Source of the DNA: Porphyromonas sp.
Lineage (GTDB): Bacteria > Bacteroidota > Bacteroidia > Bacteroidales > Porphyromonadaceae
NCBI RefSeq assembly: GCF_030529325.1
Contig: NZ_JAUMXC010000010.1
Span: forward strand, 1-52,201
DNA length: 52,201 nt
Direction of reading: 5' to 3'
The translations under genes were made by a program, and so were the position numbers. The stretch's first letter is position 1. Every line of letters begins with the position of its first letter. Positions 42,787 through 52,183 of the stretch are shown here, piece after piece. Below the pieces are notes generated by a model. The model was not told where the DNA came from and made no database searches. It saw only the letters and a program-made list of their open reading frames with translations.

Positions 42787-43713
42787 TCAGTAGTGTGTCT
42801 TGATCTTTCCTCGAGAAGCACCTTTGGCCTTTGTCTCCTGAGTCTCAAGACGCTTGGCAGCTTTGGGTTGGGGGAACACCTCGCTACGCTGCCCTTGGAG
42901 AGCTGCATTGATCTTTGGGAGCTCTTCTTTTATAGCCTTGATACGCGCGGCATCCGAAGGGTGAGTACTGAACATATCCGTCCCCTTGTCTCCTCCTTTG
43001 CCTGCAGACATCTTTTGCCAGAAGGTCACAGCGCTGGCAGGATCATATCCTGCAATAGTCATGAGATACAATCCTATCCGATCCGCTTCGTACTCATGGG
43101 TACGACTATAAGGCAACATTACAAGGATATCGCTACCAAGACCATACACGAGAGAAGCTATCTGACGGGTAGCATACGACTTGTCATAGAGAGCAACGCT
43201 GAGAACCTGAGCGCCATACATCTTCATCATCTGTTGGCTCATACGCTCATTGGCGTGCTTTGCGAGGGCATGCGCCACCTCGTGAGACATTACGGTTGCC
43301 AGCTCATCATCGGTTGCAGCATACTTCAACAACCCCTCATAGACAACGATCTTCCCACCAGGCATACAGAAAGCATTGACCTCGTTGGATTTCACAAGGT
43401 TGAACTCCCACTTGAACTTATCGACTTCGCTTGCCATGCCTATGGATCTCAGGTAAGACTCCGTAGCACGAGCGATATTGACGCCGATCCTCCTCACTCT
43501 ATCTGTTTGGCGAGCATTGTCAGAGATAGGGGCTTTGCGCATAAAATCGTTGTACTGTCTGAAACTGGTCTCCAAGACAACATTGTCTGACACGAGATTG
43601 ATTCGATTACGTCCCGTCAAAGGCACCGACGAACACCCTGCAAAAAACGAGATAAACACAAGAGCAAAAGCCCATGTCTTTATATTGTTATATGTGTATG
43701 AGAATTGTCGCAT
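42787..43713 (-). CDS. M48-family zinc metalloprotease lipoprotein
   Basis: The protein has 308 residues from the ATG at 43713; this start gives a lipoprotein signal with lipobox F-F-A-G-C. The zinc motif H-E-V-A-H is at residues 144-148, and the third ligand Glu follows in THEYEADRIGL near residue 205. N-A-F-C-M-P-G-G-K-I precedes the zinc motif, as in BepA, LoiP and Oma1-type proteases, which handle misassembled outer-membrane proteins. There is no TPR domain, so it is closer to LoiP/YggG. The C-terminal 30 residues are basic and low-complexity. An exact -7 box TAACTTTG lies at 43747-43740. Confidence 0.9.
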   Translation of the reverse strand: MRQFSYTYNNIKTWAFALVFISFFAGCSSVPLTGRNRINLVSDNVVLETSFRQYNDFMRKAPISDNARQTDRVRRIGVNIARATESYLRSIGMASEVDKFKWEFNLVKSNEVNAFCMPGGKIVVYEGLLKYAATDDELATVMSHEVAHALAKHANERMSQQMMKMYGAQVLSVALYDKSYATRQIASLVYGLGSDILVMLPYSRTHEYEADRIGLYLMTIAGYDPASAVTFWQKMSAGKGGDKGTDMFSTHPSDAARIKAIKEELPKINAALQGQRSEVFPQPKAAKRLETQETKAKGASRGKIKTHY

Positions 43714-43739
43714 AACTTTTTGATATTGGTTAGATGACC

Positions 43740-43747
43740 CAAAGTTA
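43740..43747 (-). promoter_or_regulatory. -7 box for the M48 protease gene
   Basis: An exact TAACTTTG on the minus strand lies 27 bases before the start at 43713. The -33 element is not evident. Confidence 0.4.
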
Positions 43748-43840
43748 TCGAAAAATCCCATATCCCGACAGTTCTTCTTTTCAAAGATGATATAGTAATG
43801 ACATCTAAAGTCCGCTCGATTAGATATATACCAAAATCAT

Positions 43841-43848
43841 TACCTTTG
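43841..43848 (+). promoter_or_regulatory. -7 box for the LTA-synthase-like gene
   Basis: An exact TACCTTTG lies 36 bases before the ATG at 43884. No TTTG is found at the -33 distance. Confidence 0.4.
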
Positions 43849-43883
43849 TACACTGTTAAGGTTTATTGTGCAGTTTTATAAAT

Positions 43884-45839
43884 ATGAAAGCATTAGAGAC
43901 GAGGTACAGATACTTGGTATTCTTCTACCATCTATTTTTATCGTGGTTGATGTTCAACATCGGAAGGTTGGTCTTTTTCGTCCACAACCATGTATATTAC
44001 AAACATCTGTCGGCAGGTGAGCTCTGGACGGCCTGGCTCGGAGGACAGAGATTTGATCTTGCAGCGATGGGCTATCTCAACAGCATATATATGTTGCTGT
44101 TTGTCGTGCTTGGATTCTTTTCCGTCAAAGTCCGTACCCACAGAGCCTCCTATCCGGCGATGAAGTGGGTATTTCTCATCCCCAATATTGCTGGTATCAT
44201 CCTCAATGTCGGAGACTCCGGCTATTTCCCCTTTGTACGCAAGAGGATGACCTCCACGGTCTTTCAAGAGTTTGGAGAAGATAATCCCGTGCTCCTTGTC
44301 CTCCGCTTGGCATGGACGAACCCTGTGCTTACCATCATCGCCATAGCCATGGTCATAACATTGATATGGGCTTATCCACGCATCAAATATACATCGAGAA
44401 AAAAATTGCCGGTCGCTTGGAGGGTGATTTCATCGATTATAATCCTGTTGATTACTGTCTTCACCACTGTCGTAAGCATCCGCGGAGGACTCATCCACAG
44501 CATCCGTCCGCTATCCCCATTCAATGCCCAAGCCTATGTAGAGCAGGTAAAAGATAGAGATCTTGTGCTCAACACTCCGTTCTGCATGATCCGAACAGCG
44601 GACAAAAAAGTCCTCAAAGAGATCGAATACATCCCAAAAGAAGAAGCCGAACGCCTCTTCTCTGCACACTATAAAGCCCAACCTCTGAGCGAAACAGACT
44701 CCCTCTTTGGGGCTTACAAAGACTTCAACGTCATGATACTCATCCTCGAGAGCTTTGCAAAAGAGCACATCGGAGCGATGCAGGAAGATGGAAAAGGCTA
44801 CACCCCATTTTTTGACACACTGATCAACGATCCTGCGACAGTCTCATGGCAGTATGCCTTTGCCAACGGTCGCAAGTCGATCGATGCCATGCCATCCATC
44901 ATCGCCAGTGTACCGGCACTCGGGATCAACTTTGTGACAAGCAACTACTCCGGCAACGAGATTGACGGTCTTGGCACTTGTCTCCGTCGCCATGGCTACA
45001 AAGATGCCTACTTCATGCACGGTGCACCAAATGGCTCAATGGGCTTTGATGCTTTCTCCAAGCACATGGGCTATACGGGCTATATAGGCATGACAGAGTA
45101 CAACAACGATGATGACTACGACAACGCTTGGGGTATATGGGACCAAAAGTTCTTACCATTTTTGCCCGAACAAATCAGTCGTTTCTCGCAGCCATGGTTA
45201 GGCACTATATTCACCCTTTCGAGCCACGAACCATTCAAGCTCCCCAAGGAGGACGAAGGAAAGTACCCCAAGGGTGATGTCCCTCTACAGACGATGATAG
45301 CGTACTCCGATGATGCTCTGAAAGACTTCTTTGAGCGCTCTCGGAAGGAGCCTTGGTTTGACAAGACCATCTTCATCATCACAGCCGATCACACCTCTCA
45401 GTCGGCAAGCCCGGTGTACGACAATCTTCCCGGCAACTTCGCTATACCACAGCTGTGGTATATCCCCGGCAAGCCCCTGCCCAAAGAGGATATATATACC
45501 CACAAGATCGTCCAACAAGCCGACATCTACCCCTCCCTACTCTACCTGCTCGGGGTAGAAGATGAGATCATCTCTTATGGACACAATATATTTGATCCCA
45601 CCTCTATGTCGTATGCTGTGATCTCATGGGGCGAAGATCACCTGATCACCAAAGACAGCATCTATACTTTTGAGAGCGAATCGAACAAACTAACGGCAGA
45701 GTCGATCAAAACTGTCCTCTTACCTGCCAATGACTCGATTTCCTCCCCAAAGATAACATCACGACACCTCCCCGCCATCGTGATGGACTACAACAAGAGG
45801 CTCATACACAATCAGCTCAGCGCGAGATACAATCAGTAG
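43884..45839 (+). CDS. LTA-synthase-family membrane sulfatase-fold enzyme
   Basis: The protein has 651 residues from the ATG at 43884 (a TTG at 43866 would add six). Five transmembrane helices occupy the first 210 residues. A periplasmic alkaline-phosphatase-fold domain follows: VMILILESFAKEHIG (metal site), NGRKSIDAMPSIIAS (nucleophile region, Ser rather than the usual Thr), FMHGAPNGSMGFDAF and TADHTSQS. In Gram-positives the family polymerises glycerol phosphate; Bacteroidota have no teichoic acid, so it probably transfers phosphoglycerol or phosphoethanolamine to another envelope glycan. The acceptor is unknown. Confidence 0.87.
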   Translation: MKALETRYRYLVFFYHLFLSWLMFNIGRLVFFVHNHVYYKHLSAGELWTAWLGGQRFDLAAMGYLNSIYMLLFVVLGFFSVKVRTHRASYPAMKWVFLIPNIAGIILNVGDSGYFPFVRKRMTSTVFQEFGEDNPVLLVLRLAWTNPVLTIIAIAMVITLIWAYPRIKYTSRKKLPVAWRVISSIIILLITVFTTVVSIRGGLIHSIRPLSPFNAQAYVEQVKDRDLVLNTPFCMIRTADKKVLKEIEYIPKEEAERLFSAHYKAQPLSETDSLFGAYKDFNVMILILESFAKEHIGAMQEDGKGYTPFFDTLINDPATVSWQYAFANGRKSIDAMPSIIASVPALGINFVTSNYSGNEIDGLGTCLRRHGYKDAYFMHGAPNGSMGFDAFSKHMGYTGYIGMTEYNNDDDYDNAWGIWDQKFLPFLPEQISRFSQPWLGTIFTLSSHEPFKLPKEDEGKYPKGDVPLQTMIAYSDDALKDFFERSRKEPWFDKTIFIITADHTSQSASPVYDNLPGNFAIPQLWYIPGKPLPKEDIYTHKIVQQADIYPSLLYLLGVEDEIISYGHNIFDPTSMSYAVISWGEDHLITKDSIYTFESESNKLTAESIKTVLLPANDSISSPKITSRHLPAIVMDYNKRLIHNQLSARYNQ

Positions 45840-45845
45840 TATCAA

Positions 45846-45892
45846 AAAACAAAAAGGAGGAACTCATCGGAGTCCCTCTTTTTGTTTTTTTT
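45846..45892. terminator. Bidirectional terminator
   Basis: The stem caaaaaggaggaactc / gagtccctctttttg, with one mismatch and loop atcg, is flanked by A and T runs. It serves the LTA-synthase-like gene (+) and exonuclease III gene (-). Confidence 0.75.
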
Positions 45893-45899
45893 CTTTGTA

Positions 45900-46658
45900 T
45901 CACTGAGCCTTCAAGATAAGTTCCACCGGACAATGGTCTGAGCCATAGATATCCGAGTGTATCTTGGCAGATTCCAGACGAGACTGCAATCTGTCTGACG
46001 TGAGGAAGTAGTCTATCCGCCAGCCTGTGTTCTTTTCACGAGACTTAAAACGATAAGACCACCACGAATAAGCCCCCTCCAAATCAGGGTAGAAAAACCT
46101 GAATGTATCGGTAAAACCTGCATCCAAAAGGTTTTGGAACTTCCCACGCTCTTCGTCCGTGAAGCCCGGGTTACGACGATTGGTCTTAGGATTTTTGAGA
46201 TCGATCTCCTTGTGTGCCACATTCAGATCACCGCATACGATGACAGGCTTACAACTATCAAGATCAAGCAGATAAGCACGAAAAGCATCCTCCCACGACA
46301 TACGATAGTCGAGACGCTTGAGCTCCTCCTGAGCATTGGGCGTATAGCAGGTGACAAGATAAAAGTCCGGCATCTCAAGAGTGATCACACGACCCTCACG
46401 ATCATGCTCCTCCATACCTATACCATAGGCAATAGACAATGGCTCATGCTTGCTGTAAATAGCAGTACCCGAGTAACCTTTTTTCTCGGCATAGCACCAG
46501 TACGACTTATAGCCCTCTATTTCGGCATCGAGCTGTCCGGCTTGCATCTTCGTCTCTTGCAGACAGAAGAAGTCCGCATCTATCTCTTTCATAATGTCAG
46601 GAAAGCCCTTGCCGAAGCAGGCTCTCAACCCATTGACGTTCCAGGAAACAAATTTCAT
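45900..46658 (-). CDS. xth: Exodeoxyribonuclease III (AP endonuclease)
   Basis: The protein has 252 residues. It opens MKFVSWNVNGLRA, and has the metal-binding Glu in F-C-L-Q-E-T-K near residue 34, G-Y-S-G-T-A near 61, catalytic C-G-D-L-N-V-A-H-K-E-I near 146 and the final S-D-H-C-P-V-E-L. These are the hallmarks of the ExoIII/APE1 family in base-excision repair. Length is normal. It converges with the LTA-synthase-like gene and is divergent from the next gene. Confidence 0.96.
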   Translation of the reverse strand: MKFVSWNVNGLRACFGKGFPDIMKEIDADFFCLQETKMQAGQLDAEIEGYKSYWCYAEKKGYSGTAIYSKHEPLSIAYGIGMEEHDREGRVITLEMPDFYLVTCYTPNAQEELKRLDYRMSWEDAFRAYLLDLDSCKPVIVCGDLNVAHKEIDLKNPKTNRRNPGFTDEERGKFQNLLDAGFTDTFRFFYPDLEGAYSWWSYRFKSREKNTGWRIDYFLTSDRLQSRLESAKIHSDIYGSDHCPVELILKAQ

Positions 46659-46722
46659 TATAGTATATATCTACGCTTTTATTGATTTATTTATGCATAA
46701 AACCAACAAGTCCTTGATAATG

Positions 46723-46752
46723 TTTGATATGCCTCGATTATTATTATATTTG
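46723..46752 (+). promoter_or_regulatory. Promoter for the beta-repeat secreted protein
   Basis: A perfect TTTG (46723-46726) and an exact TATATTTG (46745-46752) are 18 bases apart, slightly short of the usual spacing. Confidence 0.45.
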
Positions 46753-46810
46753 TCTCATTGAGGAGGGATATGCCCCTCATTGTACTTACCCAAAACACAT
46801 TGAGATGACT

Positions 46811-47221
46811 ATGAGACACCTGATGTTACTTATCTGCGCTCTTTTTTGCGCCACCACACTCTATGCTCAAGAGATCAAACTGAGCGATGGCAAACAGGTC
46901 GGCTCAATCGCCACCGATGGGACAATACACAACCGCAGCAATGCCCGGATCGGAAAGATCAATTCGGACGGGACCATACGTGACCGTAACAACTCACAGA
47001 TTGGAAAGATCGACTCCGACGGGACAGTGAGAGACAGAAGTGGTTCGCAAGTGGGAAAGATCAGATCCGACGGTACGGTCTATGATCGCAACAACTCACA
47101 GATCGGCAAAGTCGAATCGGACGGCACCGTACGCAACAGACAAAACACCCAAATCGGCAAAGCGACAGGAGTCAAAAGGGAATGGGTTGCAGTAGCATTT
47201 TTCTTTTTCTACTTCAACTGA
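46811..47221 (+). CDS. Secreted 5-fold beta-flower-like repeat protein
   Basis: The protein has 136 residues from the ATG at 46811 (an ATG at 46805 adds two). The signal peptide ends T-L-Y-A-Q. The mature part consists of about six repeats of 16-17 residues with pattern I-G-K-I-x-S-D-G-T-V-x-D-R-x-x-S-Q. This fits the small Bacteroidota proteins called 5-fold beta-flower proteins, a closed ring of beta hairpins of unknown function. The last 12 residues are strongly hydrophobic (VAVAFFFFYFN), unusual for a secreted protein and perhaps a membrane-association tail. It has its own promoter and terminator. Confidence 0.78.
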   Translation: MRHLMLLICALFCATTLYAQEIKLSDGKQVGSIATDGTIHNRSNARIGKINSDGTIRDRNNSQIGKIDSDGTVRDRSGSQVGKIRSDGTVYDRNNSQIGKVESDGTVRNRQNTQIGKATGVKREWVAVAFFFFYFN

Positions 47222-47264
47222 AATCAAAACGCAAACCCGTATAGATCCTGACACTTATCAAAAT

Positions 47265-47300
47265 AGAAAAGGGGAACAACCGATTGGTTATTCCCCTTTC
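47265..47300 (+). terminator. Terminator after the beta-repeat gene
   Basis: The stem gaaaagggga-acaacc / ggtta-ttccccttt is followed by T-rich sequence. It may also serve the tRNA on the other strand. Confidence 0.65.
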
Positions 47301-47308
47301 CTTCTTAG

Positions 47309-47380
<72 letters not shown>

Positions 47381-47389
47381 ATCTCAATT

Positions 47390-47803
47390 GTAGTGCAAAG
47401 GTATGAATAATATTCGTAATATCCAAATCCCCCCATAGATGCACATCCCGGCATCAAGCACGAAAAGCCCCCAAAATCAAGCCAAGCGAGCGAAAAAAGC
47501 CACGTCCCCCTCACGACTTTCAGAAGCCCTAAGATCCGTAGATCGAATACCATTTGTCATCCCAAAAACCACACACATTCCGCATATATCAATACACATC
47601 AACCACTTATCCCCTCACCGATAATTCAATCATCAGTTTACCCGATCTCCCCTCCGCTCAACTCATTGAAGAACTCCCATATCCACAAAGGGAGTTGTCA
47701 GAAAAACTTTTTCACCGGTAGAAAAAGTGCCTCTTACAGACTCATACTCGCCCGCCAAAACCTAAAGACACAAAGAGCAGAAACAAAGCCGATAAATTAA
47801 GAA
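47390..47803. other. Intergenic region without supported gene
   Basis: Open frames on both strands are short and of odd composition. No RNA motif recognised. Confidence 0.5.
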
Positions 47804-47892
47804 GTCTAACTTGACAAATTAAGGTGTCTAACTTGACGAAACAACATGCCTACCTTGATTCATCAAGTTAGACAACCTTTTTTTGAGAAGAT
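47804..47892. repeat. Three tandem 22-bp repeat units with inverted end
   Basis: The units are at 47804-47825, 47826-47847 and 47848-47869, followed by agacaacc and a run of seven T. The end aagttagac (47865-47873) is the inverse of gtctaactt at the start of units 1 and 2. The last part (cctaccttga...atcaagttagacaacc) is nearly identical to 4105-4133. This is the longest member of the family. Confidence 0.85.
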
Positions 47893-47996
47893 CAAGGCAC
47901 TCCCCTAACAGATCCTCAAAACATCAGGCAATCAGGAAATTTCTTTATCTTTACCGCAATCCGCTTGACGGCTCCAAACACAGAACAAAAAAATAT

Positions 47997-48497
47997 ATGA
48001 ATAACATCATCATCCGAAGCCTCAAAAAAGACGAAATTCATCTCCTCGATGATTTTCTCTACGAGGCAATTTTCCTCCCCGAGGGAAGCCCTACACTTCC
48101 GAGAAGTATCATTGAGATTCCGGAAGTTAAAGTTTATATAGAAAACTTCGGAAGTAAAGTTGGAGACCACTGTTTGGTTGCCGATATGGAAGGAAAGGTT
48201 ATCGGTGCGGTTTGGATCAGGATACTGTCCGGTCCCATCAAAGGTCATGGCAACATAGATGAAGAAACACCCGAATTCTCGATCTCTCTGTACAAGGAGT
48301 TTCGTAGTCAGGGTATTGGCAAAAGACTGATGACAGAGATGATCACCCTACTCAAAGAATATGGCTACAAACAAGCATCGCTAAGCGTGCAAAAAGACAA
48401 CTACGCCGTTAAACTCTACACAGACCTCGGCTTTGAAATCATACAAGAGCACCAAACCGACTATGTGATGAAATTAACCTTTCCACAATCCTTATAA
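47997..48497 (+). CDS. GNAT-family N-acetyltransferase
   Basis: The protein has 166 residues from the ATG at 47997 (MNNIIIRSLKKDE), preceded by an A-rich region. The frame is open upstream, but those residues are atypical and overlap the repeat element. The core motif A is F-R-S-Q-G-I-G-K-R-L near residue 105, followed by ASLSVQKDNYAVKLYTDLGFEI (motif B), the layout of RimI-like acetyltransferases. The target is unknown. It stands alone between a repeat element and a degenerate region. Confidence 0.85.
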   Translation: MNNIIIRSLKKDEIHLLDDFLYEAIFLPEGSPTLPRSIIEIPEVKVYIENFGSKVGDHCLVADMEGKVIGAVWIRILSGPIKGHGNIDEETPEFSISLYKEFRSQGIGKRLMTEMITLLKEYGYKQASLSVQKDNYAVKLYTDLGFEIIQEHQTDYVMKLTFPQSL

Positions 48498-48545
48498 GCA
48501 TATGGTGTACTCATCAAAAGCTCCCTGAATGAGAGAAAGCACCGC

Positions 48546-48650
48546 TTACCCTCTAAGATGAATCCTCACAGCCCACTTAAACGCATTATAGTCCTTCCCC
48601 TGAATGACTCCCAACCGCGCCACCACATCCTCCGCCGTCTCAAAACCCAC
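48546..48650 (-). pseudogene. C-terminal remnant of an unidentified gene
   Basis: On the minus strand a frame of 34 codons reads ...TAEDVVARLGVIQGKDYNAF and KWAVRIHLRG before a TAA at 48548-48546. It has natural protein composition and a GC content like the core genes, unlike the AT-rich DNA that begins right beside it at about 48655. No start codon and no upstream part remain. It looks like the end of a gene cut off by the arrival of the AT-rich segment. I do not recognise the family. Confidence 0.4.
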
Positions 48651-48851
48651 TCACCTCAAGTTTAATGAAAGTGAAAATAATACAAAGCCTGCCCACTTAT
48701 TCTCCATAGGAAACGTATTTATCGAAATCAAAATCTGAATAAGCCAAAAGGGTTTATATTTTACAAGTATCAAAGGGAAAGGTGGTAAGATTTTATTATA
48801 TTCGAACCAAAATGACGCAAACAAATCTTTAATTTTCAAACCTTCAAAACT

Positions 48852-50189
48852 ATGGAACAAGATTCTACTGAAAAATAGCCTCATCTGATATCCTCGAGCG
48901 CCTGTTTAAGTACTACAAATATGACCCTAAGTATAATGAAAGTCGTCTTTCTGGTCAAGTTTTTCTTTCAAGTCCAAAAAGGTTCAATGATCCGTTCGAC
49001 TGTCAATTAGAGATAAAAAACAATGCAAGAGCTGTATTAGATAAGAAAAAGGAGAATTCGGTCTCAAAAGGCAAATGGCTTAAACATAAACTTATTGAAT
49101 TAGGCTATCAAGAGGAAGAGGTTAAAGAAGTTTCGGATAAACTTCTCAATGAAGATGAAGAAATAACGAATGAAGTTTACGATAAGCAACTAAAGAAAAT
49201 TGGCATTCTCTGTACGACCTCGAAACATGATAATATGCTGATGTGGAGTTATTATACCAAACTTGAAGGATTCTGTATTGAATATGATCCGAAGCTTATC
49301 ATTCACGATTTGACAATAGGATTCATCAAAACATTAGATTATTACACACTAGATCATCTTTATAATACAAAGAAATATCATAAGCATCCAAGTGAAAGGT
49401 GCGAAGACTCTAATAAGCAAGGGTTAGCAGAAGCCCTCTTCAATGAAAAAGACATAGGAGAAGTAAAGAAAGTACCATTTTTCAAATGGTAAACCCAAGA
49501 AGAATACATTAAACTACGCCAGTTCGATCTAAGAAAATATGCTGTAAAATAAGTAAGTGTCTGTAATTCAATCTATTTATATATTCTATTTCAATAGGAT
49601 AATCGCAAAGAAGAGCCAACATCTAAGTCTTTGGGGTTCAGACACAAGTGAAAAAACATCTGAGGGCAATGTAAGCACCTAAAAAAAACTCACGCAAAAA
49701 ACTAAACATTATAATAATCAATATATTACATCTCTTTCTTATATCGAACTGACGTTAAACTTTATCAAGAACATTTATATCAAACGAATTAAATGGAGAA
49801 AAGTAGATTATAACTTAAAAAAAGATGATATTACGCCATTTTTATTTTACAACAAAGACGAGAAAGGCATCATTCACAAATACTACACAAAATCAAAAGA
49901 CTGGAAACATGAAGAAGAATTTCGCTTTTTCATATCTCTGGGAGGTGACAAACTCATACGACTAAGTCCGGAGTGTATAAAAGCAATCTATTGTGGTGTC
50001 AAAATGAGCGATAGTCACATTCTTGAAATAGCCTATCTCCTGCATAGTAAAAGAATGGATCATGTCAAACTACTAAAAATGGGAACAGAGAAAGGGCTGA
50101 TCAAATTAAAATCCAAAGAGATAGAATATCAAACAGAAGAATTCAAAAAAGCATTGGATGATTTTTTAGAAAAGATAACATCCAAATAA
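48852..50189 (+). pseudogene. Broken DUF2971 gene
   Basis: Pieces of one DUF2971-type protein lie in order. A start (MEQDSTEK, 48852) reaches a TAG at 48876; one extra A in the run at 48871-48875 would continue into the next frame. That frame (48872-49492) contains SSPKRFNDPFDCQLEI and LCTTSKHDNMLMWSYYTKLEGFCIEYDP, the hallmarks of DUF2971. It is closed by TAA at 49490 and again at 49550. A third segment (49683-50189) carries the family end, DWKHEEEFRFF and IKAIYCGVKMSDS. About 190 bases with several stops lie between segments. DUF2971 proteins occur in defence and mobile contexts. The DNA is clearly AT-rich. Confidence 0.7.
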
Positions 50190-50205
50190 AAATCACAAAA
50201 ACAAA

Positions 50206-50248
50206 AAGAACAGGCTCAATACCCAGCAGATATTGAGCCTGTTCTTTT
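50206..50248. terminator. Terminator after nqrF, bidirectional
   Basis: A stem of about 16 bp (aagaacaggctcaata / tattgagcctgttctt) has T runs on both outer sides. Confidence 0.8.
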
Positions 50249-50266
50249 ATGGAATGACGACGGGGA

Positions 50267-51523
50267 TTACCCGAAGTCGTCGAAGTATAGCTGTTCGCGT
50301 GGAACTCCGAGGTTGTCGAGCATAATCTTGACGGCGTTGGCCATAGGACCGGGACCGCACATATAGTATTCGATATCTTCGGGAGCTTCGTGTGCTGCGA
50401 GGTAGTTGTCGCGGATGACTTCGTGGATAAAGCCTGTGTAGCCTGTCCAGTTATCCTCTGGGCGTGGTTCGGAGAGAGCGATGTGGAACTTGAAGTTCGG
50501 GAACTTCTCTTCGAGCTCGCGGAAGTCTTCTTCATAGAAGATTTCGTTCTTCGAACGTGCACCGTACCAGTAAGATACCTTACGACCTGTCTCAAGGGTA
50601 CGGAAGAGGTGAAGTATCTGTGCACGGAGAGGTGCCATACCTGCTCCACCACCGATGTACAACATCTCTGCGTCTGTATCTTGGATGTGGAAGTCTCCAT
50701 AAGGTCCTGACATCGTCACCTTGTCGCCGGGCTTGAGGCTGAAGATGTATGATGATGAGATACCGGGGCTGATACCTGCCTGCCATGTACCGGTCGAGCG
50801 GTCGAACGGAGGTGTGGCGATACGTACGTTGAGGGTGATGATGTTACCCTCGGCAGGGTAGTTCGCCATAGAGTAAGCACGTACGGTCTCTTCGGTATTC
50901 TTACAGGTCAGAGGCCATAGCTTAAATTTGTCCCACTCGGGCTTAAACCTATCCTCGATATCCATATCTGAGAACTTGATGTCGTATTTCGGAATAGAGA
51001 TCTGTGCGTAGCTACCTGCCTTGAAGTCGAGGACTTCGCCCTCGGGCAACTTAACGACAAACTCCTTGATGAAAGAAGCGACGTTCTTATTGGAAACGAC
51101 GGTACACTCCCATTCCTTGACTCCGAAGACTTCTTCGGGCACAACGACCTGCATGTCGTTCTTGACCTTGGTCTGGCATGAGAGGCGCCAGTGTGCTTTC
51201 ATCTCTTTGCGAGAGAAGAATGGCTTTTCGGTAGGTAGTATCTCTCCTCCACCTTCGGTGACACGGCATCGGCACTGTCCGCATGATCCGGAACCACCAC
51301 ATGCTGAAGAAAGGAAGATCCCTTGGCTCTGAAGTGTATTGAGGAGCGTGCCTCCCATAGGTGTCTCATACTCTCTCTCTCCGTTGACCGTCAACTTGAC
51401 ATTTCCTGAAAGTACGAGCTTTGACTTCGCAAAGAGAAGGGCAAGTACCAATACGAGCGTAATCACAAGGAAGACAAGTACACTCGCCACGATCGTTGTG
51501 GTTGATATTGCTAGAAAAATCAT
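50267..51523 (-). CDS. nqrF: Na+-translocating NADH:quinone reductase subunit F
   Basis: The protein has 418 residues. One N-terminal membrane helix is followed by a 2Fe-2S domain with [10 protein letters not shown] and a fourth Cys in L-S-C-Q-T. An FAD-binding domain contains R-A-Y-S-M-A-N-Y, and the NADH-binding domain has [10 protein letters not shown] and ends YYMCGPGPM...YFDDFG. It takes electrons from NADH into the NQR complex that pumps Na+ across the inner membrane. It is the last gene of the nqr operon, as usual. Confidence 0.98.
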   Translation of the reverse strand: MIFLAISTTTIVASVLVFLVITLVLVLALLFAKSKLVLSGNVKLTVNGEREYETPMGGTLLNTLQSQGIFLSSACGGSGSCGQCRCRVTEGGGEILPTEKPFFSRKEMKAHWRLSCQTKVKNDMQVVVPEEVFGVKEWECTVVSNKNVASFIKEFVVKLPEGEVLDFKAGSYAQISIPKYDIKFSDMDIEDRFKPEWDKFKLWPLTCKNTEETVRAYSMANYPAEGNIITLNVRIATPPFDRSTGTWQAGISPGISSSYIFSLKPGDKVTMSGPYGDFHIQDTDAEMLYIGGGAGMAPLRAQILHLFRTLETGRKVSYWYGARSKNEIFYEEDFRELEEKFPNFKFHIALSEPRPEDNWTGYTGFIHEVIRDNYLAAHEAPEDIEYYMCGPGPMANAVKIMLDNLGVPREQLYFDDFG

Positions 51524-51565
51524 TATGATATGTATTGTGTTATCAGTTAGAGAAATCAGAGCGAC

Positions 51566-52183
51566 TTAGATCGTAAGTCCGGAGAAACACATGAAGGCAA
51601 TACCTGCCAAGCCTGTGATGATGAACGTGATACCGAGACCTCTGAGTGGCTTGGGGACATCGGAGTATGCTATCTTTTCACGTATAGCTGCCATACCGAT
51701 GATGGCAAGCAACCACCCGATACCCGATCCGAATGCATAAGTGGTCGCCATACCGACGTTCTCAAAATTGCGCTGTTGCATGAAGAGTGACCCACCGAGG
51801 ATCGCACAGTTCACCGCAATAAGTGGCAAGAAGATACCGAGAGAGGCATACAGTGACGGGCTGAATCGCTCGACAATCATCTCTACAAGCTGAACAAATG
51901 ATGCGATGACAGCAATGAAGATAATAAGACCGAGGAAGCCGAGATTGATATCTTCGTATCCCTCACCCAACCAAGAGAGCGCGCCTTCTTTGAGCACATA
52001 GTTCTCGAGCAGGTAGTTGATAGGCACTGTGCAGACAAGGACGAAAGTAACTGCTATACCAAGGCCAAGAGAGGTCTTGACATTCTTGGAGACAGCAAGG
52101 TACGAACACATACCGAGATAGTATGCAAAGACCATGTTGTCTACAAAGATGGACTTGACAAATAAGCTGAGATATTCTTGCAT
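51566..52183 (-). CDS. nqrE: Na+-translocating NADH:quinone reductase subunit E
   Basis: The protein has 205 residues and six transmembrane helices. The opening [24 protein letters not shown] and the central [15 protein letters not shown] each carry a Cys of the intramembrane iron site shared with NqrD. It starts 18 bases before the window edge; nqrD and earlier subunits should lie beyond it. nqrF follows after 42 bases. Confidence 0.97.
   Translation of the reverse strand: MQEYLSLFVKSIFVDNMVFAYYLGMCSYLAVSKNVKTSLGLGIAVTFVLVCTVPINYLLENYVLKEGALSWLGEGYEDINLGFLGLIIFIAVIASFVQLVEMIVERFSPSLYASLGIFLPLIAVNCAILGGSLFMQQRNFENVGMATTYAFGSGIGWLLAIIGMAAIREKIAYSDVPKPLRGLGITFIITGLAGIAFMCFSGLTI

Noticed and set aside
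42793-43590. 265-codon open frame antisense to the M48 protease gene
   Set aside because: The HEVAH motif and lipobox are on the minus strand; the plus frame has no features.
47804-47892. Possible small CRISPR array
   Set aside because: The 22-bp units are directly adjacent without spacers, are fewer than four, and no cas gene is present.
48651-48884. 77-codon minus-strand frame rich in Phe and Leu
   Set aside because: It lies in AT-rich DNA and overlaps the start of the DUF2971 remnant; low-complexity hydrophobic content expected by chance there.
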